Shown here in pieces: positions 1-12,287 of a DNA stretch of 64,000 bases. The DNA is taken from contig MJGA01000011.1 in the NCBI GenBank assembly GCA_001910725.1, positions 620,001-684,000 on the forward strand, read 5' to 3'. The position numbers and the translations under genes were made by a program. Numbering within the stretch: the first letter of the stretch is position 1; every line of letters begins with the position of its first letter. The DNA comes from Phanerodontia chrysosporium (taxonomy: Eukaryota > Basidiomycota > Agaricomycetes > Polyporales > Phanerochaetaceae). The notes beneath the pieces are model-generated. The model was not told where the DNA came from. It worked only from the letters and a program-made list of their open reading frames with translations, and ran no database searches.

Positions 1-3000
1 GAGCCACTGCCGCTCGTCCATGGGGTAAACCTTGACACGCCGTCTTTAGTCCGCTCAATTGCAGTGAAGGGGGCACTGACGTTCTCATTGTCAGGATCGT
101 CCGAGTGCTCTTCCAGGACGGCGACAGCCTGCTCAACGTAACGCAGAGCCTTCGCTCTGTCCGCCGAGGAGTTCCTAGACAGGAGTATCGTGCAGATTGC
201 GCGAAGCCACCGTGAGAACTTTTCTACGGATAGTGATGCGCGGTCCAGGCTGGCGTGAAGAATTGCCTGCAAAGAGGTGATCAGTAAGACTCCACAGCTA
301 CGAAGCTGCATCGTTCTATCACCTCCAGGGCTGCGAAGAGCACTAGACGACCGCTTGCATTGTAAGTGGGGGAGTCAGAGAGGACGATGACAGGAAACAC
401 ATGCCTTCGACCGGACAATCCTTCTCGACCCACTATCAAGAGGTGGCGGTAAGTACCCGAGCACATCACGTTCCGGATATAGCAGACGATTCACCAATAT
501 GTCCGCGAACGCTTCGAACGTATTGGTGGCCAGTGCATCAGATCTGACTGCTTCCTGGTACAAGGTTAGCGTTACGCCCGTAAGGCGGAGATGGCGTGAT
601 CCTTACTTGGATCACGTCGAGAAGACTCCTCCAATTCTTCATTAAACAGCACACCTCTGCCTGGAACACTCTGAGAATGTGAATGAAGGATCTTGCGCGC
701 ATGACGTCCTCATCGGATATGAGGCGGTTGTTTGCGAGCATGCCTTGTAGCCGGGTCATGCAAGAGCAAATGTCGTGGAATGTAGCGTTCACGTACTGCC
801 AAACACGGGTCAGCCAAGAGCAGATCCCGGTAAGACACTTGGCGGACGCACAGCGCCGTCTTCGGAGCTATCGAGTTGCCGACGTAGCAGGAACACTGCA
901 CAGGGAAAAATATATCAGGACGCGTGGGAATGGTTGGAAACTGAGACAACACACCTTTTCCTGCGATTGCCGCAAACGACGCGTTCGCGATGTAGACGTG
1001 GATACTGGTGTCCACATCCGTAACAGAAGAAGAACAATATATCTCGAGTAACTGGGCACATGTCAGCACGCGCGACTCTCGCAGCTAGTTGGAAGAGAAG
1101 GCCAACCTCGCGTGCAATATCGAATAACTTTGTCACGGCATCTTCCGCGCCCTCCCAATCTGCGCAGCCTCTTATGGCACAGTTATAGGCTGTTCTCCAT
1201 AACCACGAGAGATCTTTTGCGGCGACCGCACGTTGTGGCTTGGGCAAAGATTCGATCAGAGTCTTCCCTTTGTTTGGTGGCGGGCGATATGAGATCATGA
1301 CGTCGGCGCCGAGTATGGGAGACACGCTCACCGGTGATGAAATGCCCTATCAAGGTGGGAACAAAGCCGTTGCTTGTCAGGGAACATTTGCATCAGAAGC
1401 CACGGGAACAGCTAACTGGTTCCGCACGTACCTGTTAGCCCCAGGCTCCGCCATGAGCTTGACCGTCAGTCGGATGATGCAGCGGATCAGCGTCAGCGTG
1501 TCCAGATGCGACTGGGGTCCATCTTGTTGTCGGACGGTGTCCAATAAGGTCTGAAGCACCGCAAGAAGTAGCGACTTCATGTCAGAGTCGTTGGCAAGCT
1601 GGGTGGCGAGCAGGAGCATCTTCCGATCGAAATCTGGTGCCTCGGCCATCCCGCGCACCGCTTCGATAGCTAGACAACAGGAGCATGAGATGGAGCGCCA
1701 TATTGTCACTGAAAACCGTTGACCTTCAGCCTCTGACCCTGAACGAACAGTCAGCTGCGTGGCAAAGGGCCGTGGGACATTCAACGGTACCTTGATGGAC
1801 TGCCACAAGCAGCGCGACATACCGGGTGGCAGCGTCGTCATTTTGACAACGGCGGAGAATCGCAGACGCCTCGAGTATTCTCGTTGCTGGATGTGGCAGA
1901 GCGCCGCCTTGCGAAAGCACTTAGCATGGCTTGAACGAGCCATACTGACGAAAACCGGATGGGTACCGCAGAGGAACCAGTCCGCAGCGTCTGACCATCG
2001 TTTTGCATTGTAGTGCCTGTCGCCGAATTGCCACAACAGCTGGTTTGGTCAGTCAGCTGCAGGCGTCAACGCGGTTTGGTAATGATCCTGCGAACCGTCA
2101 GACAGGCTGTAGCAGGCACTTTCGGGAGAACAACCTCGGCGCTGTGGATGCCTACTCGGACGTTGTATGGTAAGCGTGGAGTTGCTGAGGCCTCATGGAC
2201 GTACAAGCGAGAGCGGCCTCGACATCTTGCATCGCTCTGGTGTGGTTCTCATCTTTAGAACAATGGAACAAGAGCGACAAGAGCAGACGATCCACGCAAG
2301 GGGGACAGCCCTCGCCCTCGGAGACCACTGCCTTCTGTAGCGCATGCTGATGAACCGCAGTAACGAGCGTGCTAAAAGAGTGCCTATTCAGCGACAGACG
2401 CCACGACATCATAGGGGCGCCCACGCACTGATATTGGGCTAGCGTTCTCAACTCCTGTAAGATGCTGCGAAGGAGATCCGGTGAGCCCGACACCGGCCGG
2501 CCGGATATCCATTGTCACAGGAGACGCACTCGGTAACGTTACTGTCAGAGTAGCTCATGTGATCGATGATAGATTTGAACGCTAGACGGCGTGTGAGTCC
2601 AACCATCGATGAATGAATGCACAGCACACAAAAAAGGACGGACCATCGAGCAATTGAGACTCCGCAGCTTTCCGCCGCTTCAAAACAGCTATTCGCATCC
2701 AACGAAGCTGTTGGTGCTCCGGTTTCTCCTGCACGGAAGGGGTAAGGAGTCTGGTACCCGTCCCAGAACAGCCATGCAGCGCACCCGGTCTGTAGCGGAG
2801 TCCAGTGTGTCGATCAGTTCGTTCAGGGCTGTCTCAGCCCGGTCCAGATTGTCTGCATCGTAAGATGAAGACAGGTAATAGGCCCGTGCTGTAAGGAGGT
2901 GAATGAGGGTAAACGGTTTAGTCTCCCCGACCGTCGCTTACCCAAACTTCGTAGGATTGACCGCTTTGTATGGGGACCTGAGGTTATCGATGTACGCGCG

Positions 3001-4396
3001 GAGCATGAAATGCAAACGATACCTTGAGGTCCCCTAGTCCGGCAACTGATGTGTCTTCCGACGTCTCAATGATGGAAAACGCCTTTTGCATCCATTTGAC
3101 AGCGCTTGGAGTCGACAATGCCTGCCCGGCGTCGCCAGGACCGTCTCGGGTGGTTTTCAAAATAGACCTCCCGATTTCCAGAAGCTTGGCCGCGAGAGCG
3201 ACCCGCTGCGGACATAATGCTCAGTAAATCATAACAATGATGTTCCTTCACACTTGCATCTTGGGGTGGCAATAGGCGCACGCGCTGATCGTGTTCTATG
3301 TGTCCCACTGAGCGACCGGACAATCGTGTGGGCGCAGGGCACTAACCTGTAACTTTCTCTAGCATGAACTCCGCCACGCCAGCGTTCCCTTCCCTCCATG
3401 CCTAATATCGTAATGATCACCGCAGGCGCATGAGAGCACGTGCGGCATCGCGGCATCAGGCACTTACCGCCTCCATACGGCTCGAATAGTACAGCACGAC
3501 GGCCTGTGCCCTCGTTTGCTGATGAGAAGGTTCCGAGTCATCCACCGCCCGAAGCTGGTCTTCATACTGGTATGGGAGAGAGAGAGAACATCAGAAGTTC
3601 GCTCGGTGCTCGCTGACGGATGTTCAGGAACCTTTGCTGCACATGCCAGGATGCTCGCGGCCACGTCGTGCCGACCAACCTCTGACCACGGAAATTGGAC
3701 GATCGGTATGGGCAGGGACGTCGACGTTCAGTTTACTCACCGGACAGGCTCGCACCCGCCTTACTCGCCAGACGGAGCACGTGGACCAGACCTGCATTCA
3801 TTCGCGTTTGAATAACAGGCCTTTCAATGGCTGAAGAGGAGCGAAGACCCACCTTCGAATGGCTGGTGGTGCTCGAGCCCTGCCTCGATAAGGCGGAACC
3901 CTGCCATTCGCACTGCGGGCGGGGGGCGGTTCAGCGCTCAGGTTCGCAGGCATTTGCAAGTCGACAGTGTGCTTACACGCCGCCACAACTTCTGGGCCGA
4001 CGTCGCTCTCGGCACCCTTGATAGTGCTGGCAGCATTCCAGAGATACACGCCTGCATTCAGACCGCATATAGTCAGGGCTCGGGAATGCTTCCGCCGACG
4101 AGACGCGCACCCTCCCTGTCTAGGGTATCCGCAACATCCTGCCAGTCTTTGTTTGCTTTTGGGCGTTGCTGCGATATGGCCTCAGCACGCGAGGCGACCT
4201 TGTCTAGGTCTGGAATGAGGAGCGACCAAGCGGAGCGCTTGGCCTCGCCGAGGCGCGGTTTGATGACGAGGAGCAGGTCTAAACGCGAACGCCGGTGAGA
4301 GGGAGCTCGGTACTTGTCGTGTCTCGTGCCAGCCTCACCCTGGATCTCGCGGAAGATAGGCTGGATCGCGGCGGCCTTGCGCTTGCGGGCGGACAT
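1..4396 (-). CDS. SPO22: SPO22/ZIP4-like meiosis protein, 3' end outside window
   Basis: This gene codes for a TPR-rich protein of the SPO22/ZIP4/TEX11 family, which in other fungi works with the synaptonemal complex to promote meiotic crossovers. I chose the ATG at 4396 (MSARKRKAAAI). After intron removal I read LLVIKPRLGEAKRSAWSLL, then YLWNAASTIKG, RVALAAKLLEIGRSILK, TARAYYLSSSYDADNLDRAE, RHYNAKRWSDAADWFLCGTH, DLSWLWRTAYNCAIRG and LQAILHASLDRASLSVEKFS, in the order seen in the family. About a dozen introns of 45-70 nt separate these blocks. The last exon in the window reads YPMDERQWL and runs off position 1, so the C-terminus is missing. One frame break lies near 1869-1880, where QREYS must shift by one base to continue as EASAILRRCQ. 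Expression is probably meiotic, but nothing in the sequence shows this. I am confident of the family and less so of each splice site. Confidence 0.88.
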
Positions 4397-4582
4397 GGTC
4401 GACGGTGGACGTCGCGGACGAAACAAAGGAGCGAGGTTAGGGTTCGTGTGACCGGCGACGGCGCGCGAACGGTTACAGGGGCGTGACTGTCGGCTGCGTT
4501 TGGCAGGCGCGTGACGGGACCGCGTCTCCGCGGAGGACGGCGTCACGCCGCTTGTTCCTCCGGAAGTTGACGTGAGCGTAGG
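4397..4582. promoter_or_regulatory. Short divergent promoter between SPO22 and the 107-aa membrane protein gene
   Basis: Only 186 bp separate the two start codons, which point away from each other, so both promoters must lie in or overlap this stretch. It is GC-rich and has no obvious TATA box. I see no motif I can name. Confidence 0.5.
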
Positions 4583-5143
4583 ATGGCATCCGCACAAGAC
4601 TCGCAGGCGACAAGCACAACGCATCTCCCCGTCGAGGCCGTCGCAAGAGCAACACGGGTAAGCACCGGTTCGAATCAGACCGCCGCCGTTGACCCACGCC
4701 CAGCCCTTCTCGAACACAGGAGGCAAAGCAGGACGGCATCTTTGCGGGCCTGTCTGCAGGCTTGGTCGGAGGTGAGTGCGCCTGCGTTGTCCTCCGGGAT
4801 TCGTCCGGCGCATGGGAACGCTCTGACGGCCGTCTGCAGCCTTGATCGGCCAACGCTTCTACAAGTTCAACAGGAACAAGACGATCCTCTGCGGCGTTGG
4901 TGTGTAATCCGTTCAGCTAGCACGAGGCCCGCCTGACCCCGTTCATTGCCACAAATCTCGCGTAACGCCACGATCACCTGCGACCGCTGACATCTTTGCG
5001 TTCCAGTAACCGGAGCCTTGGTTGGCTATCAGTTCACCCAAATTTTCCTTACGTCCAATCTCGCCCGACTGCGCGTGGAGCAGGCACAGCTCGCCAAGGC
5101 AGACGCCGCCGAGCAGCCCTCAGGAGCAGAGCCGGGCGTATGA
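4583..5143 (+). CDS. Small glycine-rich two-span membrane protein (uncharacterised)
   Basis: Four exons (4583-4657, 4720-4771, 4840-4899, 5007-5143) join in frame to give 107 residues. The middle of the protein is a hairpin of two hydrophobic, glycine-rich stretches: DGIFAGLSAGLVGALIG (about 29-45) and CGVVTGALVGYQFTQIFL (about 57-74). They are separated by a basic loop, QRFYKFNRNK. Small-xxx-small spacing of Gly and Ala in both stretches suggests tight helix packing or oligomerisation. The N-terminal 25 residues are polar, and the C-terminal 30 are charged and Ala/Glu-rich. There is no signal peptide. I do not recognise a named family. The intact splicing and the strong membrane pattern argue that the gene is real. 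It is divergent from SPO22 with 186 bp between the starts. An organelle membrane is a reasonable guess only. Confidence 0.78.
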
Positions 5144-7023
5144 GCCCAGATAGCCCGCCGCCCCACCAGGGCGGACGCAGTGCTGTCGTAGCCAGAACAA
5201 GTACAATACCGGCCCTGTCTTGACCCAAGTCGCACGTCCGAAACAGCCCAAACCGCCGAGTTTCTTCTTCCGCGCCGTGCACGCACATGCCTCCCAGGAC
5301 GTACAGAACCCGTCCTCCGCGCGCGTGCGCGAGCCTGTCCCTGCCAATCGCCGCCGCCCCAGGAAGGCACACCCGCACGCCCGCAGACGCTTCCCCCTGA
5401 GGAAGCGAGGGGCGCGGGACCGGCTTGCTTTGCCTGTGCGCCCGGCCGCCGCGCCGCGCGAACGCTGGCTGCCTGTGGCTCTCGGGCGCAGTAGCGCGAG
5501 AGCACGGCGTGCTCGGGTGCCGTGGCTTCTGCGGGCGTGGCCAGCACGCGTGCCGGCAGGCCCTTGTCTCGCGCACACCAAGCACGGGGGACCCCTTCGA
5601 CCCCGTCGCAGGCGCGTTTCGCGGTGTGCACGACGCCGCCACGCACCGTCCATGACGCTGCACACGCCGTCACCGTTGGGGCCCTGCGCTGTGCACACAC
5701 GCGCGGGGGGCGAGCCCCCTGTAACGCTGTCCGCCGGTGTTTCTGCGAGGCCTGAGGTGGCCTCACACCCGGGGGCTGTGACACGCTGCGGGCGCCGCCC
5801 CAGCCCGCAATCTATTTCGCGACGGCACTCGCGCGGACGGATTGCGCAGCGGCGCAGGCTGCTGCCGCCGGAGGGGAGGGGCGGCGCAGGAGGGCCCCTG
5901 TTGGGGCCGCACGCCCCCCGACGGCCGTTGGTGTGGCCCTCTCCCTCTCCGAATAGTTCTACATGTCTCACATTCATTCCCTTGCGCCGCCCGCGCGCCG
6001 CCCTGCGGCACAGTAGTGCGAATAGTGTGCTCCTCGGAGACGTTCCATGGGGGAGCTCAGCTGTTTGCTCGATCTTATTAGGAGCGGCGCCTGCCCCGCA
6101 GCAGCGCGCGCGAGGCCGCTCGTCAGCGGGCTCAGCGGGCTCAAGGAATAGGCAATCCACTGGTGCCAAGGGGGCTCTCATTGTGCACGCACCATGCCTA
6201 GGTTCATCCGCACAACTATTCTCGCGGGGGCGTTCCAGCCCCGGGGGGACGTCGAATGCTGTGCATGTGGGCTCCTGCGTCCCGGCGTAAGTACCAGTCG
6301 CGCGCGCGAGACCGCAAACCCCTCATTTTTTTGCGTCCCTGGGATATGATGCAGCGGATGACGGTGGGGTGGGATGTGCGCGCGATCCCGGAAATTACGA
6401 TTGCTATCAGTCACTGTGTCTCGAAGTTTCCGCCAGGTTGCGCATTGAGACGGCCGGCCGATGGGGCATGGGGTGGCATGCACGCGGGAAAAGAGCCTCC
6501 GCTGCTCCCACCGAAACCTGTCCGCCTTTTTGTCCTGGTACACGCCTGCTTCGTCAGCCACAATCGGATGTAGCTGTTGAGGTGACGACGCCTGCTGCCC
6601 TGATCAACATCCGCCGGGGGAACCGCCACCCGGCTTCGCAGCGTTGGATGGGGAAACGTGTTTCGCGTGTTACATGTAACTCTGTAGCTATCGACAGTTT
6701 ATGAATACAGGGTGTGGCAATGTTGGCTTCTACGGGAGATGCGGTACGAAGTGTGATGGGATGCGTGACTGTATGCAAGTTGTGTGTGCGACAAAAGGGA
6801 AACGGCTGGCAATGTGACGACAATGCAAAAAAAGGAAAAGAGGGTCAAGGACGACTACGACGGAAAGCGAATCACGAGCGCAAAATATATGGCATGTACA
6901 GTGTGGAACGGAACGACTTTGGGTCGTGATGAGAATACATAGGTGCGACGAAAAGTCTGGAGAGTGAGTGTACGATATGCGAAATTATAAAGATAATCGG
7001 AGAGGGGATTACACTCGACTGTT
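5144..7023. other. GC-rich gene-free stretch between two convergent genes
   Basis: No supported gene. The left two thirds are very GC- and CpG-rich and carry open frames of more than 350 codons on both strands at once. These are Arg/Pro/Ala-rich, without splice logic or recognisable domains, which is what high GC alone produces. The right end (6.7-7.0 kb) is less GC-rich and probably holds the 3' UTR of the cyclin gene. Confidence 0.6.
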
Positions 7024-9163
7024 TTAATGGCGATTATACAGAGGCGACGGCCGCTGAGGCGCGTCGTTAACATAGAAGTGCACACCTGGCGGACCAGCGT
7101 TCGCAAAGGGTGCAGGAGCGACGCCGTTCTGGACAGGCGCGTGGTGGTAATGCACGGGAGCCGGCTGCTGGTGATAGTGGTGCTGATGGACATGCTGGTG
7201 GTAGTGCTGTGCAACCGCGGAATGCACAGGCGCGGGAGCAGGCGCAGGAGCGCGGGGTCGATTCCATGCGAGTTCCGAGAAGTGGGGGAGCGTGGGTACA
7301 TTCTCGCGGAGATGACCATGCACTTCTTGGGGACTCGTAGACGCGGACTGGACAACCATGGGCACGGACGGCTGTGCTGCGTAGCCATAGTCGGCCGTGG
7401 TCGCCGGTGGCTGGTGGTACCGCAGCCGCGCCTTCCTCGTACGATTCTCCTCCTCAGTGGGGGAGCACGCGAGGGAATAGAAGTACAGGTTCTGGAGCCA
7501 ATATCAGTTAGAGTTCAGACGTAGCATGCAACTCATGGAAACTCACCTGCGGCGCCGCATAGACGCGTTGTCCGTCAACGCGGTACGCAGACACAAGTGT
7601 TTGGGGGGCAACCGGCTGCCTGACAGTCGAAGACCACGCCGGGCTCGGGTGCGCTGAGGCAGGCTTGACACCGCTTGGCGAGGCACCGAGCGACAGCTTC
7701 GAGAAGTGCTGCAGCGGCTCGGACGGAGAGATCGAGTTCGCCGATCGGTGGCCGTGATGGCGCTCCTGGGGGATCTCGAGTGAGAGGTTCGTCGGCCGCC
7801 TTGGTGCCTTTGCGGGGTGGGAGTGCGCGGGGGTGGGCGAGAAAGCGTCGTTCGCGGAGCGCTTCGCGCCCGGGCGTGGCGGAGTGTGGTAGTCGGCAGA
7901 CGCCGAGGCGACGGGCTGGTGGCTCTCGTGCGCGGTTAGAGCATAGGCGGGTCGGCTCGGAGAAGAGGACCGTGCTCGCTGTGCTGGCGCGGCGTGCGAA
8001 GGATGTACAGCGGGTCGGTGCGGTCGTGTATGCGGATGAGCGCGGGCGCGCGGCGTCCGACGCCACTGCCTCGAGTCCCGCTCCTTCGCCATGACGAGAC
8101 CCTGGAGGAGGTTCAGCCAGGAGATGTACGTAGACTTGTCCACATATAGACCGAAGTCAATGCCGAGTAGGAACTCTCGCTCCATGCGGTTAATCTCCTC
8201 CAGGTTTATCCCCGAAACTTCGGACCAAGTCTTGTTGGTGTACGTGTTGCTGTAAACGGCTAGTGAGACGGGTGTTATATATGTTTGGGGACGGACAGGT
8301 TACATACTCGTCGAGGAACTTGTTCGCCATCATGAGCGCCGCAATAGCTACCCTGTACTCGCTGCCAGACTGGCCGTTCGTGAAGCGGTTGCGAATTTTA
8401 AGGCGATAGATGTAGTGTAGTGCGAGGACGATGACAGACTGGCTGACTTGGGTTGTTTCCAGAACTTTTTGCATGAACCGAACAAAGTCGGGCGAGACAG
8501 CCAGCTGTAGCGATGCGGTAGCCGAACTGGGCTTGGGTATCGAGGACTGCCGCGACGTCGAGGGCGACGCGTCGCGCGAGAGCGACGAGAACCAGAGGTA
8601 GCAGACCATCTCGCACATCTTCTCGGCGAGGAAGTGTGAGGAGCGGTGACAGGACCTGGTGAGCCAGTCGACGGGTTCTGGCGGTGGCGAGAACACCTGA
8701 GGGCGCGGCTCCTCGTCGTAGGGCTCGACGTCGGGCTCCATGGGCGACGGCGGGCGCGACGCGGTGCGCATGGGCGGGAGCTTGACGGAGGCAGAGGCGT
8801 GCGGATGCCATTGGGAGGCGTCCTCGAGCTGTGGCGGCGTTACTAGAAAAGTCAGTCAGGCCGGGTTCGGACAGGCGCTTTGGGGTGCAACGCGCTAATT
8901 TAACGCGACTCACTTGGCGAGATACGCGACAGCCTGCTGTCCAGGTGCGAGATGGGTGGCAGGGTGGTCTGTGTCTGCGCGAGAGGCTCTGCGACGCGTC
9001 GGTGCGGGGCCACGGAGAGCGGCGGGGTCAGGGGCAGGTCCGGCTTGTGCGGCCGCCAGGCTGACCAGGCGTGCGGGACGTCGACGGGCACGGGTCGTGA
9101 ATGGTGGTGCATGACGGGGCGTGAGGGCGTCGGAGGCATTGACGGGGGCGTATATAGAGCCAT
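7024..9163 (-). CDS. PHO80-like cyclin (PCL family) with low-complexity tails
   Basis: Four exons (9163-8914, 8842-8308, 8249-7547, 7491-7024) give 651 residues. A PHO80/PCL-type cyclin domain spans about residues 140-310. It includes PVDWLTRSCHRSSHFLAEKM, the helix FMQKVLETTQVSQSVIVLAL, ALMMANKFLDDNTYTNKTW (read across intron 2) and LLGIDFGLYVDKSTYISWL. The splice GA|gtatgt was chosen because it restores the family motif DDNTYTNKTW. Such cyclins bind a PHO85-type kinase and tie cell-cycle start, polarity or phosphate and glycogen control to nutrients. The N-terminal 140 residues are Pro-rich. The long C-terminal tail is Ser/Pro-rich, then rich in His, Gln and Ala, and probably disordered. 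The gene sits alone in a GC-rich island with about 5 kb of gene-free sequence upstream, which suggests elaborate transcriptional control. Which PCL subgroup it belongs to is not clear. Confidence 0.9.
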
Positions 9164-10416
9164 GGCGGCGAGGTAGGGTAGAGTAGAGGGCGGGCGGGGG
9201 ACTTCAAACGAGAGGAAAGGAAGGTAACATAAGGATGGCGGAGTGGTTTAAAGAGAAAAGGACGGGAGGAGGATCATGGCAGGGGAGTTCGGGCTCGGGA
9301 GCGGAAAATTGTGAATATGGTGAAATTCTCGGCTAGAAACGAACAGGGGACGCGGGACAAGGAGAAGGTTGCCTGAGTTCGGTGTCGGTGGGACATGGAA
9401 ACTGGCTCGTAAGCGCAAGCACGGCGGACAGCGCTCGCCCAACCCTTTTTCGCTTATTTTTCTCGAGTGATCAATTCTCCATCAATTTCATCCGAATCCG
9501 TATCCGAAATCTAGCTCCTCCGTCTCGCAGATCCCAGTCCCAGTCCCCCTGATGATCTCACCTGGCGGCTTTTTTTCCACCTCCGCTGCACCTATTATTT
9601 TCGTTCTTGCGGACCATCCTCCGCCGAGACCGATCACCCGCCCGGTGATGGGGATTCCCCACCACACCTGGCCCCTCGCCCGCCCCAAAGAGGTGCAAGT
9701 CTGCTCACGTGCCGCCCCCGATGTGGCAACTGCGGCCGGCCAGTGCCCGGCAGACCCTGCGGGGACGCCCCCGATTTGGGTGACTCCCCCGCCGCGCCGA
9801 CATGGGCTCGCGCTGTGGCGTCCGCGGGCGTTGTGCGACGATGGCGTCCGCGGGCATCGACGCGCTGCCTATTGCGTCTGCCAGAACATTCAGGGTGTCT
9901 TCCAGCCCGACTCAATGCGCGTTGCGTCCATTCTTGTGCCCAGCAACGCCTCATCTGCCCTGCGAGCTCCATCTCCGCCTCCGGCCGCGCGACTCGCCTC
10001 GCCCGTACGTACATCCTTTCCTCCTGCTCCCAGCCTTCACAGAAGTCCTCCTCCTTCCGCCGCGACAGTTCATACGCTCTTCGTCTTTCGCCTTGCCAAT
10101 TCCCTAGCTACCCATTCCTAATCTCCTCCATCTCGGTCCATCGCACCGCCTGTTTTCTGTCCGGCACCTCGCAACTCGCCCCAGCGCCGCACATAAATTG
10201 GAACCCTACTGTCGCTCGATGACGAGCGTCCATCGACGCCTGGGCACGCACACCATGCTCCTGTGCAGTGCTGCGGCCCCGCTTCTGTATCCGGTCTGAC
10301 GCACGCAGCTGCCGTGTGTGCGCATCCCCCAAAAAGCTTGCTTGGAGCACAATGAGTGGCGGCCGCCCTGAAACGTCCCAGTGCCATTTTGGCGGCCCAT
10401 TGTACAGGTAGGTGCC

Positions 10417-10449
10417 TATGCGCGCGCGTGCGCGTGCGCATGCGCGCAC
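10417..10449. repeat. 33-nt perfect alternating pyrimidine-purine tract
   Basis: Every step from 10417 to 10449 alternates pyrimidine and purine, mostly CG and TG/CA steps. The right half contains the palindrome GCGCATGCGC. Such tracts are classic candidates for left-handed Z-DNA under negative supercoiling. It lies about 1.25 kb upstream of the cyclin start codon. Confidence 0.75.
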
Positions 10450-12260
10450 CGGCCCTCCCTACCCTGACGAGCGATGCGGCCTGCGTTGGGTGTGGGTCAC
10501 ACGTAAGGCCCGTCCGCCCGTCGAGCGACGGTATCTCCGACTGCCCCACGGGCCACGGCGCAATAGCGTAACGGCGTCGGGCTCGCGAGACAGGCCCCGA
10601 CCGCCCGCGCAGAACAGGACACCGGCCCTGCCGTCAGGCCCATGGCGCTGCCGACGCCAATGGGCACACGTACGGGCCCGTGGCACCGCTGTACATCCTC
10701 CGTGGGCCCTCTTCGGTGTGCTGCGCGGGCGTGTGCACACACCGGGCCAGGCGCCTGAGCATGCAGTCGGTTCGGTAACTTGCCTACGCGCATGGTTGTG
10801 CCGAGAGTCTCCCCTCATTTGGGCGATCAATCTGAGATGTTTTGTTTCTTTCCTTGTCGGTTTTTCCCTGTGTGCCTAATCCCGTTCTGTGCTAGGGTGC
10901 CGCAACGGGGGAATTGGTCCGCCAGCGCGGAACGGGCCCTGCACACACAACAGACTTCAATTAAATTAGCTCAGCTTCCCGCACCGGACGGGGCTCAGGT
11001 ATCCACGGACATGGCCCGTCCATCAGAGCACGTCGGTGGATGCTAAATGCATGATCACAGTTGAGACAGGTTGCAACGCACGAGCGATGCTCGCCATGCA
11101 GGCAAAGGCAGACAGGCAGCCATGTCGGACGCGCAGCGGGCACGCGCAGCGGCGACGGACCCCTAACCCCACGCGGGGTCTTCGAATTCCTGGGCGCCCT
11201 GGACCGGCCGACGGACTCCTGCCCAGCCGGTGTCGCCGCGTGCGTGTGCGTGCCTGTGCGCGCGGCGGGAACGGCAGCAAACAGCGCAGAAATTTTTCGC
11301 ACGGTAAATACTTTGGAGACGGTAACACGTATCAGGATCAGAACCTGTTTTGTTACGAGAGGCCCCGCGACCCGCGTCCGGAATTGACAGGGCAACTGGT
11401 CCCGAGCGGCGCGTGCGTGTGCTGCGTAGTGGATGGAGGCGGGCGCCCGGACGGGGCAGGCTAGCGGTGCGGTTGCGGGTGCGTGCGAGGGAGTGTGCGA
11501 GCGAGAGGCTGCGTGCTGCCGTGGCCGGTTCGGGGCTAGCGGCGAGCCTATTCGCATAAACACGCCGGAGAGACACGCGAGCATACTGGCAGGAGCAGCG
11601 CACGCGCGCGATCCCAAATGGGCCGATCTGGCATCTCCGCAAAACTCTGACGCCACCCGGGTGTTGAGATCGCGATCGGGCGGGCTGCGCGAGGCACCTC
11701 CTTTGCCCGCGAACGGGACATCCGCCATCACGCGCGCGCGCGCCAACCGCGGCCCTGCCCACCGCGCCATCTGGCATTTTGCTGCTCCGCCCCAAAGACC
11801 GGCTGCCATGGGAGAGATCGCCCACAAGGTGGCAACACCGCCCTGTCTCGCTCTTACTATCTCCGGCAATTGTTTTTGGGCTGCGCGCCCGAGGGTGGCA
11901 CCCCCGCCCCGACGTAATGACGCCAGCCGCGGCCAGCGCCGGTGCGTGCTCGCCACGCTCGGCCGTCCAGCACCAGCGGGCACCCTGGTCCAGACCCCCC
12001 AGCCGCCCGCGCATCGCCCGCGTCGCCCCGTCCGCCACGGGGATTTGCCTCGCGCATTTTCTGCGCTGATTTTCAATCTTTTTTTCTGGTTGGTAAACCG
12101 TCTTAGCGACGGGGCGCGCGTCGCCCGTTGCTGCTCCCCTACACACACCTCCGCCTCGCACGCCTGCGAACAGCCTAGAACCACGCCGCCCGTCGGCCGC
12201 TTCGCGCGCCCCCATTGTTTATTTTTTTCCAGCGCCGCGGCGACTAGCCGCCACGCGCAG

Positions 12261-12287
12261 TGTGTGTCGTGTGTGTCGTGTGTATCG
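12261..12287. repeat. Three tandem copies of a 9-nt unit (TGTGTGTCG)
   Basis: Two exact copies of TGTGTGTCG are followed by one copy with a single change (TGTGTATCG). This is a minor short repeat in the GC-rich island, with no coding context. Confidence 0.8.

Noticed and set aside
4668..4685. GGTTCGAATC, resembling the B box of a tRNA gene
   Set aside because: It lies in intron 1 of the small membrane protein gene, has no matching A box upstream, and the flanks do not fold as a cloverleaf.
5120..6290. Open frames of more than 350 codons on both strands of the same segment
   Set aside because: Both are Arg/Pro/Ala-rich with no domain, signal or splice support. High GC removes stop codons in all frames, so both being open at once is a composition effect.
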